Below are positions 43,436-52,738 of a DNA stretch of 64,000 nt, in pieces; position 1 is the stretch's first letter, and each line of letters starts with the position of its first letter. Location: IMG/VR virus record IMGVR_UViG_3300033146_001994, positions 1-64,000 of that record. One strand, 5' to 3'. Made by a program: the position numbers and the translations under genes. Source of the stretch: a virus. The notes beneath the pieces are model-generated. The model made no database searches and had not been told where the DNA came from. It saw nothing but the letters and a program-made list of their open reading frames with translations.

Positions 43436-43681
43436 ATGGATGGCAAAAGATGGTCTAAAGAGGTAACTACAGACAAAGGTTCAAAAAGAATAAGTGTTGA
43501 ACAGGTAGAAAATGGGTTTATTATAACTAAATCAATAGACACCTATGGTGATTCCACCATACCTAGTAAATATGAAACTAAAAAGTACATCTCAAAAGAG
43601 AATCCAATTAAAAATTATAAAGGATTTGAGGAACTTAATGATGAGGTACATCCTACAAAACTATATGAGGGAATAGAATGA
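43436..43681 (+). CDS. Small hypothetical protein in lysis cassette (81 aa)
   Basis: An 81-residue soluble, charged protein with strands (ISVEQVENGFIITKSID) and no signal or membrane segment. It lies between holin and spanin-like genes and overlaps the latter by 4 bases. Function unknown. Confidence 0.5.
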   Translation: MDGKRWSKEVTTDKGSKRISVEQVENGFIITKSIDTYGDSTIPSKYETKKYISKENPIKNYKGFEELNDEVHPTKLYEGIE

Positions 43682-44238
43682 ACTTGATAAAAGCACTAGT
43701 ACTTAGTATTGTTGTAGCAATAGTAACATTCTATATAGGGAAAACCTTTATATATCCACAACAATTACCTACAAAAGTAATTGCGTATGATACTATAACT
43801 AAGGATACAGGGAAGACAAAGTTTTATCCTGAATATATAGATACAACTATTTATTCTACTATACTTCTACATGATACAGTACATACTAAAATAGATACAT
43901 ATGCTATTCTAGTAGATTATTTTGCTAAGAAGTTTTATGTAGATACTACAATAGTAGACAGCCTGCTTACAGTAATAATAGAAGATTCTATTACTAAAAA
44001 TAGTATTGTATATAGGCACATTAAAACTAGGTATATAAATAAAACTACAACTATTTATCCTACCACACAATTAAAAGGTTTGTTTATAGGGGGAAACTTG
44101 TGGTTTAATACTATTGGATTAAATGCTAGTTATATTAATAATAATAATTGTTTTGATTTATCTTTTAATTTAAGTAATTTTAACAATAATATAATTTATT
44201 ATCCGACAATAGGATTTAAAAGAAAATTACAATGGTAA
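43678..44238 (+). CDS. Spanin-like protein with N-terminal anchor (186 aa)
   Basis: An N-terminal hydrophobic helix (residues 4-22) anchors it in the inner membrane, then a Thr/Asp/Ile-rich stretch of about 100 residues, and a C-terminal part with alternating strands and aromatic residues (GLFIGGNLWFNTIGLNASY...PTIGFKRKL) resembling an outer-membrane beta structure. Similar proteins follow amidase and holin in Bacteroidetes phages. It may bridge inner and outer membranes as a single-gene spanin. Inference. Confidence 0.55.
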   Translation: MNLIKALVLSIVVAIVTFYIGKTFIYPQQLPTKVIAYDTITKDTGKTKFYPEYIDTTIYSTILLHDTVHTKIDTYAILVDYFAKKFYVDTTIVDSLLTVIIEDSITKNSIVYRHIKTRYINKTTTIYPTTQLKGLFIGGNLWFNTIGLNASYINNNNCFDLSFNLSNFNNNIIYYPTIGFKRKLQW

Positions 44239-44915
44239 AAACATTAGATGTAATAGCATACTCAGTAATTGATACTATAAGACCTATATTAAAAACTACA
44301 GATTTTATAGATATTAGAGATGTTAAAAACTGGATAAAAAACTATAGGAATTTCTTTGCAAAACAGCAGGCTGATAAAAATAGCCCTTTCATTCCTGCAC
44401 AGTTTTTACAAATGGAAAAATTAAACATGGAAATTTTAGATAAAATTCCTAAATATCCAAACTTGACTATTACAAAATCAACAAATTTGCCAAATATTCT
44501 TACTGGTAAAAGTGGCAATTATCTTGTAGAAGCTATATCATATAATGACTCTATTATAGACAGTTTAGCACAAGTGGATAATATCAAAGCTCTAATTAGT
44601 TACGTCAATTCGGATAGATTTGATGATGATTGTACATACTGTGCTATTATTAATAAACAGTTAGTTATTGCAGGAAAACATAGTATATACAGTGATAGCC
44701 TGAAACAATTATATATAAATGCTATATTTGAAAACCCTGAGAATATTTCCATGTTCAATATTGATACAGAACAATATCCTGTATCTTCTAGTCTTATCAG
44801 CACTATTGAAACCTTTATATTAAAAGAAAAGTATGGTATTAACTTAGCTAATTATTCAGACAATACCAATGATGAGGTGCATAATCTAAATTCAGATACT
44901 GATGCTAAGAGGTAA
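44232..44915 (+). CDS. Hypothetical virion-region protein (227 aa)
   Basis: A 227-residue protein without membrane segment or known motif; the first half is helical (KNWIKNYRNFFAKQQADKN), followed by strands. Overlaps the spanin-like gene by 7 bases and the IHF-like gene by 14 bases, so it belongs to the tail-ring operon. A conserved tail or connector component is likely. Confidence 0.5.
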   Translation: MVKTLDVIAYSVIDTIRPILKTTDFIDIRDVKNWIKNYRNFFAKQQADKNSPFIPAQFLQMEKLNMEILDKIPKYPNLTITKSTNLPNILTGKSGNYLVEAISYNDSIIDSLAQVDNIKALISYVNSDRFDDDCTYCAIINKQLVIAGKHSIYSDSLKQLYINAIFENPENISMFNIDTEQYPVSSSLISTIETFILKEKYGINLANYSDNTNDEVHNLNSDTDAKR

Positions 44916-45420
44916 AAGAAAATATATTTCAGATTATACAACTGCTGATATTTACAGGGATTATAGAAATATCTATAAAGGAACTCTTTCTAAAAAAGAG
45001 TTTTCACATTACTATAAAGTAATTATAGATTTTATTTTAGAAAAGGTTCTAAATGATTCAGAAGAATATATATTTCCATTCAGACTTGGAACATTTAGAA
45101 TCAAACGTACAAAGTATGTATTAAAAACTGACGAGAATAATAAAGTTATTACAAACGGTTTAAAGATAGATTTTAAATCTAGTTGGAACTTATGGCACAG
45201 ACAATATCCAAATCTTACAGATAAAGAGATTATTAATATAAAAGGAAAGAAAAATATATATTTTTTAAATGAACACTCAAATGGATATTATAATAAATTC
45301 TATTGGGATAAAAGGACTTGTGTAGGTAAGAATCAATCTGTATTTAAACTATATATTAATAGAGATAGAAAAAGAGATTTAGCTTTTTTAAGTAAACAAA
45401 ATAAGATTTATTATGAATAA
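44902..45420 (+). CDS. IHF-like protein in the tail-ring operon (172 aa)
   Basis: A 172-residue protein whose first half recalls HU/IHF: helical KEFSHYYKVIIDFILEKVLN, then EEYIFPFRLGTFRIKRTK (strand with Gly-Phe turn). The rest is basic with many Lys, Tyr and Asn residues. crAss-like phages conserve an IHF-like gene just before the P22 gp4-like ring protein gene, as here. It may organise DNA in the head-tail channel or act as an internal DNA-binding protein. It is the second HU/IHF relative in this window. Confidence 0.6.
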   Translation: MLRGKRKYISDYTTADIYRDYRNIYKGTLSKKEFSHYYKVIIDFILEKVLNDSEEYIFPFRLGTFRIKRTKYVLKTDENNKVITNGLKIDFKSSWNLWHRQYPNLTDKEIINIKGKKNIYFLNEHSNGYYNKFYWDKRTCVGKNQSVFKLYINRDRKRDLAFLSKQNKIYYE

Positions 45421-46117
45421 TGGTAGATATGTAGATAAGGATACTATAATTAAAAGAGTATCGCAATATTATGGACTAGATGCATCAGGTAAAGATATAA
45501 ATGATTTTATTTATGATGGGCTTAGAGGTGTTGGTAAAAGAGCAATGTTTGATTTAATCGCTACTACAGGAGAGAATGGTATGCCACAGCCTATAGATGT
45601 TTCTGAATATAGAGGTATATTACCTACTAACATTGAAGCTCCTTTATTTGCACTAGACTATGATACAAATGAACCTTTAAGATGTATAAATAGTGTATTC
45701 AATGAGACACATATGTTACATACTGCTGCATCTAAAACATACTCATTAAAAAGAAATTTTATATTCACTAGTGAAAAAACACAGAAAATAGTATTAGTAT
45801 ATTTAGGATTTCCTTTAAACTCTATTGGAGAGCCATTGATTCCTGATGATGAAAACTATCTAAAAGCTATTACAGCTTATGTAGCTATGAGCATTGCTAG
45901 ACCTCTAGTTATAAGAGGAAAATTAAACCACCAAATATTCTCTATGATTGAACAGGACTATTTTGCATATGCTAATAGTACTGATGTAATGGAGATGCCA
46001 AATGAGGATGAAATGGAGCAGTTGAAAAATAACTTATTAACACTATTACCTGATTATAATAAGTACTCACATAACTTTTCTGATTTAGGGTTACCTACTA
46101 ATATAAAATACACATAA
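45413..46117 (+). CDS. Tail tubular / ring protein, P22 gp4-like
   Basis: A 234-residue protein of the head-to-tail ring family. KIVLVYLGFPLNSIGEPLIP followed by DDENYLKAITAYVAMSIARP is characteristic of phage tail-tubular-A/gp4-like proteins. It is located immediately before the 1,300-residue muzzle gene, the usual crAss-like order, and shares one base with it. It forms part of the multi-ring tail hub below the portal. Confidence 0.75.
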   Translation: MNNGRYVDKDTIIKRVSQYYGLDASGKDINDFIYDGLRGVGKRAMFDLIATTGENGMPQPIDVSEYRGILPTNIEAPLFALDYDTNEPLRCINSVFNETHMLHTAASKTYSLKRNFIFTSEKTQKIVLVYLGFPLNSIGEPLIPDDENYLKAITAYVAMSIARPLVIRGKLNHQIFSMIEQDYFAYANSTDVMEMPNEDEMEQLKNNLLTLLPDYNKYSHNFSDLGLPTNIKYT

Positions 46118-49100
46118 TGAATGCTAGAGGAACAAAACCACACAAGTTTAATTTTGAGGGAGGAATGAATAGAGATACTTCTTTTATGAAATATCCTAAA
46201 AATTCATACTTTGAGACTGAAAATTTTAAGCTATTTACTAATAAAGAGGGTTCTTTTTATGACCTTGAAAATGTAGATGGTACTTCAAAAGCATTATCAT
46301 TTACAAATGTGAAAATATTATATTTAGTAGAAGCAGTGGATTTTTTAATCCTGTTTTGTACTATAAAAAATCGACTAGTTATTCTTAGAGTAAATAAGTC
46401 TTTTATTTATAAAGGGCTAAAAACTGTTATACCTCCAATAGATGTAGAAGCTATAAATAAGTATGCTGGGAATACTATTAGTTTAATATATGTTGATACT
46501 ATGACTGCTGTAAGTAATACTATTTATTTTGCTAAGTATAACTATGAAAATGAAATTGTACAAAAAATATACTGGAAAGATGATAATGGATTTAGGGCTT
46601 TAAATGTTATAGAATCTGAATTTAATCATTTAGCAGGTAAAACATATGAAAGCACACTTACCTATACCTCTTTACTAACTACACAGGCTGAATTTACATC
46701 TTATACAACAGGCAATTTAAAGTCAGGTGCATATTTTTATACCTATCAGTTATTTGATGTAAATGGACTAGAATCAGCTTTTGCTCCATTGTCAGATGTT
46801 GTATATATTTCAGATAAGTACTCAAGTACGCAGTATAGTAAAATTTCAGGTGGAAAAGTTGGAGAAAAATCTTCACTGGGTGTTGTAGGGAAAATTTCTA
46901 ATATAGACACTTCTATATACAATAGAATACGTATTGTATCAGTATTTTATTCTGAAAAGACTAGTATTCCTATAATAAGTATTATTTCAGAACGTACAAT
47001 TTCTAGCAATATAACTTTTACAGATGTAGGTAATTCTCTTGGAAATTTATCATCAGAAGAATTGCTATTTAGAAATATTATATTAAATCCAAATACTATT
47101 GAAGATAAAGATGGCTTTCTATTTTTAGGTGCTGTTGATAAAAAGGATTATTTTGATGTAGATGACTATGTAAAAGAACACAATATTACAACTGGGGTTG
47201 TTACAGATTCAAATGGTAAATCCTTTTGGGAAAGCAGAATGTTTAGTTTTGGATTTGATGGTACTACTAGTTTTTCACAAACAGTTAAAAACCTAGACAA
47301 TACAGATTCTACTATAATACATTTCAATAACCTACCAACTCTTCCAAAAGAACATGATTGTATATATACTGGAATAGAAGATGTCAAAACTACTGAATGC
47401 TTTGCCTATAAACATGATGGTACAGGTATGAATCCTGTACTCTACGGATTAAATCCAAATGCTATAATAGCGGATGGCAGGGTATCTTATGGAGCATATG
47501 GAAAAAACATAGAATGTGAATTTTTAACTAGAACTGTGAATATAAACGGTACTATAGATAAAGCAGTATTTGATGATGAAATAGTAAGTCCTACATTCTC
47601 AAATGGAATGTTTAATGACTTTTCTAATCCTAATAATTGTAAGTATTTAGCAATAGATTATGATGAGGTCGATAGATACGGAATACAGTTTTTAGAAAAT
47701 TCTACAGGGAGGTTAAGTTATGTTAAATGGTGTATAGACTTAAGAAGTCCTAGTACATACAGTTTTGCAACCAACGGTGCAGAAACAACATCTATAATTC
47801 GCACTTGGGATGATAATGCTACTACTGATGCTTTAAAAGCACTTTATTTAAAATTCACAGTTAGGAATATACCTACGGGATTATCATGGAGAATAGTTAG
47901 AGTACCTAAAGAAGTAGAATCTGATTATAGCAATAAAAGCATTGGGTTGTTAAGTAATGCTTTAAAGTACTCTAACAATTATTATAATTGGATGTTACCT
48001 TACTCATTTGAAAGTGTGCAGCCTACTAATATACTAGATTATCCTTTAAATGTAGGTATTGTAGATTGGTCTAGGAAAATATTTACATTTATCTCTCCTG
48101 ATTTCTTATTAAATAAAGATTTACAGGTGCACTTAGATAAGAATACAAATGCTTTTTTCAGACCTGCTGGATATTTAGACTTTGTGAAAAGAGCAAGATT
48201 ACAACATGATTCAACATATTCTAATTTTGAATTTAATCTACTTAACTGGAAAATACAGTCATCGACTAAATTTTTATCTCCTGCAAATGCATGGTCTCCT
48301 TATTCTATAGATTTAATTAAACATCCCGAATACTCAGATACCTACATGGATGATATATTAGACATACCTACTGTTGAAACTGGGAAGTTTAATAATCTAG
48401 TGCTAGGCTCATTTGATGCTGTTGATACCTGTGTTTATGCAGGTGTAGGGGGTACTAAATTATTACTTCAAGATAATAGTACATATGGACATCAAATAAG
48501 CATATCTCCTACAGAAAGTACTACTGTAGGAATACTTAAAGAGGATAATTTTAATGTTAGATATGGAGGTGCATCCTATAATGATAGGGCATTTAATATC
48601 TATAATCCTGTATCTACGTTTACTACTGCGAGTACTTGTAATGTGTATGGAACACACTATTTTGGAGTATTTGAATATTTACAAGGGTCTATACAAAAAA
48701 ACGACACATTGGGAAATGAGCAGCCTAATGCAGTATGTACAACTGTTTGGTATCCTACTATAAGTAGAAGAAACCTTGCATATGTAAGTACAGCATTGAA
48801 CAGAAAAAAAGTAGATAAAACATCAATTGAAGCGATGTTAATTCAAGAAGCAAAAGGCGTTATTGATAAAGCAGGTACAACTATAACACAAGAGGAAGAC
48901 TACTATCAATATAATTCCGTATATGAACTTAGTAGAAATATGCTTGAGATTGCTTTACCTAAACCATTTGATGCTTATGCAGTTAAAAACAACATCAATA
49001 TTACATATTCTAATTACAAAATACAAGGAGAATATACAGACAGTTGGTTAAAATTTAATAATAAGACTATTAGCCTTGATAATAGGGGTAAAGATTTAAT

Positions 49101-50019
49101 CGCTTTAGTAAAATTTAAAGATAGAATTTATTATTTTCAAAAACAATCCTTTGGTACTTTATACATACATGAAAGACAAAATGTAACTTCTGCTGATTCT
49201 AAAAATATCACTCTAGGCAAAGGGGATGTTTTAGAGGGATATAGTCAACTAGGTGATTTAACTGGTATAGTAGATAAAAACCATGTTGTATGTACAAATG
49301 ATAATATTTATTGGATAGATGCCATTAATAAAGAATTTAGAACATTGGATAAATCAGGTTCAATTGATTTAGGAAATACTATTGGAATGGGTTCTTATTT
49401 TAAGAGTCTGACTTACAACAGTACTGCCCTATTTTTTGACGTGAATAATAAGGAAGTGCTTATTAAAATCAACCAAGGGTTTGTCAATTTCTATATAGTA
49501 TATAGTGAGGTATTTAAGAAAATAACAGGATTTATTAATACAGGAAATATACAATTTGTAAATTTAGATTCAAGGCTTTTTTCAATGGACTTGCATACTC
49601 AAACACCTGTATTATATGAGCATAATGTAGGAGAAAAATGTAATCTGTGTGGAATTGACTATAAACCATCCATTACTTTAATATCTAATCCTGGAGGTTC
49701 AATTATTACCTATTTAGAAGTAATTGAATTACTTATGGATACAAGTTATGATAGTGACCATGTAATAAATCCTGAAAGTTCAGAAATAATCGATTCTATC
49801 AGATTAACTAATTCTTATCAAGATGTTACATTAACACCGCAACAATTAGAGACTGCTATAAAAACTTTTAGAAAGCATAGAATAAACGAGCTTACTGAAA
49901 ATGGAGATAAATTATTAGACTATTATACTAAAATTAAAATAACTTTTAAGAATGATAGCAATTGGAGAATAATTTTACGTGACATTACAGTATATTTTAA
50001 GTTAGCACAACTAATATAA
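46117..50019 (+). CDS. Tail stabilisation ('muzzle') protein (1,300 aa)
   Basis: A 1,300-residue beta-rich protein beginning GTKPHKFNFEGGMNRDTSF, the type of start seen in P22-like tail stabilisation proteins and crAss-like muzzle proteins. The centre is made of repeated strand and loop units as in beta-propellers, and the C-terminal part ends in a charged helix and IILRDITVYFKLA. It caps the tail and probably opens on infection. Size, order and sequence style agree; individual residues were not compared with a reference. Confidence 0.78.
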   Translation: MNARGTKPHKFNFEGGMNRDTSFMKYPKNSYFETENFKLFTNKEGSFYDLENVDGTSKALSFTNVKILYLVEAVDFLILFCTIKNRLVILRVNKSFIYKGLKTVIPPIDVEAINKYAGNTISLIYVDTMTAVSNTIYFAKYNYENEIVQKIYWKDDNGFRALNVIESEFNHLAGKTYESTLTYTSLLTTQAEFTSYTTGNLKSGAYFYTYQLFDVNGLESAFAPLSDVVYISDKYSSTQYSKISGGKVGEKSSLGVVGKISNIDTSIYNRIRIVSVFYSEKTSIPIISIISERTISSNITFTDVGNSLGNLSSEELLFRNIILNPNTIEDKDGFLFLGAVDKKDYFDVDDYVKEHNITTGVVTDSNGKSFWESRMFSFGFDGTTSFSQTVKNLDNTDSTIIHFNNLPTLPKEHDCIYTGIEDVKTTECFAYKHDGTGMNPVLYGLNPNAIIADGRVSYGAYGKNIECEFLTRTVNINGTIDKAVFDDEIVSPTFSNGMFNDFSNPNNCKYLAIDYDEVDRYGIQFLENSTGRLSYVKWCIDLRSPSTYSFATNGAETTSIIRTWDDNATTDALKALYLKFTVRNIPTGLSWRIVRVPKEVESDYSNKSIGLLSNALKYSNNYYNWMLPYSFESVQPTNILDYPLNVGIVDWSRKIFTFISPDFLLNKDLQVHLDKNTNAFFRPAGYLDFVKRARLQHDSTYSNFEFNLLNWKIQSSTKFLSPANAWSPYSIDLIKHPEYSDTYMDDILDIPTVETGKFNNLVLGSFDAVDTCVYAGVGGTKLLLQDNSTYGHQISISPTESTTVGILKEDNFNVRYGGASYNDRAFNIYNPVSTFTTASTCNVYGTHYFGVFEYLQGSIQKNDTLGNEQPNAVCTTVWYPTISRRNLAYVSTALNRKKVDKTSIEAMLIQEAKGVIDKAGTTITQEEDYYQYNSVYELSRNMLEIALPKPFDAYAVKNNINITYSNYKIQGEYTDSWLKFNNKTISLDNRGKDLIALVKFKDRIYYFQKQSFGTLYIHERQNVTSADSKNITLGKGDVLEGYSQLGDLTGIVDKNHVVCTNDNIYWIDAINKEFRTLDKSGSIDLGNTIGMGSYFKSLTYNSTALFFDVNNKEVLIKINQGFVNFYIVYSEVFKKITGFINTGNIQFVNLDSRLFSMDLHTQTPVLYEHNVGEKCNLCGIDYKPSITLISNPGGSIITYLEVIELLMDTSYDSDHVINPESSEIIDSIRLTNSYQDVTLTPQQLETAIKTFRKHRINELTENGDKLLDYYTKIKITFKNDSNWRIILRDITVYFKLAQLI

Positions 50020-50021
50020 AA

Positions 50022-50055
50022 TATTATTCTTTACCGTTAATATTATTTTATTATA
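50022..50055 (+). terminator. Weak terminator-like hairpin
   Basis: AATATTA and TAATATT around an 11-base loop, followed by TTTTATT, directly after the muzzle stop. The stem is all A/T and so weak; it may be chance. Confidence 0.3.
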
Positions 50056-50075
50056 AATAAACTAGGATTTTTATA

Positions 50076-50083
50076 TAAATTTG
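50076..50083 (+). promoter_or_regulatory. Possible -7 promoter box next to the start of the internal-protein gene
   Basis: TAAATTTG fits TAnnTTTG but ends only 5 bases before the ATG at 50089, so it would give a nearly leaderless message. Possible but weak. Confidence 0.25.
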
Positions 50084-50088
50084 TTTCT

Positions 50089-52722
50089 ATGAAAAATAAA
50101 AACAATCTTACTAGAGATGATGTTTTAATTAATGAGAGATTAAAAGCATATCAAAAAGATTTAATACCTCTGTACCTGAACAAGTTAACAGGCGAGGATA
50201 AGGATAAATTATCTAAAATATATTCAAATAAAACATTTAATAAAAAAGATAAACAGTTTATAGCATCAATTAAAAAATCAATTGCATTAACCCCTGATGA
50301 TATAAATAATTACTTTAAAACTAAAAATATTACAGATAAATCTTTTGATGATTTAAGCTCTACAGTAAAACGCCATAAAAATTATAATACTAAAAATAAA
50401 AACTTGAATGTAAACTTAGATTTTATTCAAGACAATTTGACAAAAACAACTGATATAGAACAGTATGGATTTGGTGGGTGGCTAAAAGAACATGCAGGGG
50501 GAGTTGTAGGAGGACTTACTGCCATAGGAGGAGCTGCCTTAACAATAGGGTCAATGGGTGCATTGGCTCCTGTAGGAGTTGGTCTTATGGCTAGTGGTGC
50601 AAGTGCAATTGCTTCTGATATAAATAAAAGTGAAGCTGCAAATACAGCAATAGATAACGCAGAAGCACAAAAAACTCAATTTGAAAATACTCAAAAAGCC
50701 AATTTTATCCAACAAAAAAATGCTGAATTACTAAGCGAGACTAATACTCCTCAATATGCAATGGGTGGAGGTATAGAATCTTCACAAATACCACAAGGAA
50801 CTTCACAACAAGGTCTTATTCCAAACAATAACTATACAGGACAAACACATGAGGGAGCTGATGGAGGTATTCCAATAGATGCTAATGGTAATCCTGTGGC
50901 AAAAACTAATAATCCTGTGCAAGGATTAGCAGAGGATGGAGAAGTAAGCTATGGAAAATTTATCTTTTCAGACAGACTAAACATTGGTAAATCGAATGTT
51001 TCTTTTGCAGACAAGGCTAAGAAAATTATGTCTAAATATAAAAGTAGATTAGGAAAAGATTTAGAAAAGTACGATAAGCCTGCTGTAGAATCTTTAGATA
51101 GAGAATTACAAGTGCTAAGTGATGAACAAGAAGCACTGAAACAAGCATTAAAAGGAGATGATGCACAACAAGGAATGTCTGGTGAAGAGCAAATCCAACA
51201 ACCTGAACAACAATTAGATGCTGATGGGCAACCTATACAAACACAGATAGAACAATCTCAACAAGAATTAACTCCTGAGCAGTTAAGTCAGTTACAGGCT
51301 ATTCAAGCACAAAGAACACCTCAACAAGAACAGTTACCTCAGGAAGTACCTGCGATGGCATTGGGTGGGGATATACCTCCTGAGAATGTTGTTACTGATG
51401 ATTCTGGTATAACTACTAATACAAATACAAATACTATAGGTACTAACCTTATTAACAATATTGTAAATAACAATGACCCTGCAAAAAGAAAACCTATTGA
51501 GGGATTAAACGCCCTAAATCCTGCTGATATTGTAGAAAATAAAGATGTACAAGATTATCTAAATAAAAATAAATCAGTACAGATACAATATGGCGGTAGT
51601 AATGACCCTAATGTTACAAACTATAGAGTAAAACCTTTAGGTGCAAGAGTTTCTAAAAATTCGATAGGATTTGGTAATGATAGAAGATATGTTTATAATA
51701 TATGGGATAAAGACAACAATGCAATAGAGACATTAACACCTGCAGAATATCAAAACAGACTAAAGTCACAAGAGTATTTAAAAACTCTAAGTAAATATAG
51801 TGTGAATAGAACTCCTGCGGAATCATCTGTATATCCAAATACAATACCAATTCAACAGCGTGTACAAAAGTTAAGTAATGAAGAGTATTTAGCGGCAAAG
51901 TCAAAAGCAATGCCTAGGTATTGGGGTGGTACAAATGACTTATATCAGGTAGATGGAATCAATGATGACCCTCCAAAAGGTTCCTTAGAATGGTCAAATA
52001 ATAATTCCTATTCTAATATTGATGACAGTGAATACTATAATACTGTGAATAATACTCAACATGGAATTGAATCAGATATAAAAACACCTGAATCTTTAAA
52101 TACTTTTAATGGAGGTTCAGTAACTCCTGCTTATATTGGAGCTGGTGCAGCAGTTTTAGGTAATGCAGCTGAAATGATTTCTGCTGATGCTTATGCTGAT
52201 AAATTAAAGGATTCATATACTCCTGCTAAAGCTTATACCTATACACCAAAAGAGATTAGTTTAGGTAAAACTAGAGAAAATGATATAGCTAGAAGTTTAC
52301 AAGCTAGAAGAGAAGCTCTTAGAACCGCAAGAAATTCAGGATTAAAAAATTATACTGATATAGCAATTAATGCTATTTTAGGAGGAAATAATGCATTATC
52401 TGATAGACTTATAAAAAGTGAAGAAGCAGAAGATAATGCCAATGTAACTAACGCCAATAAAGCAAATGCAGTCAATGTTGCATCTAATAATAGAGTTGGA
52501 ATGTTTAATACTAATTTATTGCAGACTTTACAAAATGCAGGTAATAGTACTAAGCATAATGCCACTAACAATTTTATTAATAGTATATCAACTGGTGCAC
52601 AGCATGTAGCAGGTGCTTATCAAGATAGAGAAAGGTTTGCAAATACGACACAGATTATGTCAGAACACTTTATTCCAATGATGGATGAGAATGGTAAACT
52701 TGTATATATACCAAAAAAGTAA
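50089..52722 (+). CDS. Internal virion (cargo) protein (877 aa)
   Basis: The N-terminal 110 residues are helical and very Lys-rich. Residues about 125-185 are Gly/Ala-rich and hydrophobic (GGVVGGLTAIGGAALTIGSM, GALAPVGVGLMASGASAIAS), suitable for entering a membrane. GADGGIPIDANGNP and GLAEDGEVSYGKFIFSDRL are motifs I associate with internal virion proteins of Bacteroidetes phages. Gln-rich coiled coil at about 345-420, Ala-rich helices at the C-terminus. It would be carried in the head or tail and ejected with DNA. Confidence 0.62.
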   Translation: MKNKNNLTRDDVLINERLKAYQKDLIPLYLNKLTGEDKDKLSKIYSNKTFNKKDKQFIASIKKSIALTPDDINNYFKTKNITDKSFDDLSSTVKRHKNYNTKNKNLNVNLDFIQDNLTKTTDIEQYGFGGWLKEHAGGVVGGLTAIGGAALTIGSMGALAPVGVGLMASGASAIASDINKSEAANTAIDNAEAQKTQFENTQKANFIQQKNAELLSETNTPQYAMGGGIESSQIPQGTSQQGLIPNNNYTGQTHEGADGGIPIDANGNPVAKTNNPVQGLAEDGEVSYGKFIFSDRLNIGKSNVSFADKAKKIMSKYKSRLGKDLEKYDKPAVESLDRELQVLSDEQEALKQALKGDDAQQGMSGEEQIQQPEQQLDADGQPIQTQIEQSQQELTPEQLSQLQAIQAQRTPQQEQLPQEVPAMALGGDIPPENVVTDDSGITTNTNTNTIGTNLINNIVNNNDPAKRKPIEGLNALNPADIVENKDVQDYLNKNKSVQIQYGGSNDPNVTNYRVKPLGARVSKNSIGFGNDRRYVYNIWDKDNNAIETLTPAEYQNRLKSQEYLKTLSKYSVNRTPAESSVYPNTIPIQQRVQKLSNEEYLAAKSKAMPRYWGGTNDLYQVDGINDDPPKGSLEWSNNNSYSNIDDSEYYNTVNNTQHGIESDIKTPESLNTFNGGSVTPAYIGAGAAVLGNAAEMISADAYADKLKDSYTPAKAYTYTPKEISLGKTRENDIARSLQARREALRTARNSGLKNYTDIAINAILGGNNALSDRLIKSEEAEDNANVTNANKANAVNVASNNRVGMFNTNLLQTLQNAGNSTKHNATNNFINSISTGAQHVAGAYQDRERFANTTQIMSEHFIPMMDENGKLVYIPKK

Positions 52723-52738
52723 TATTAAATTTTAAACC

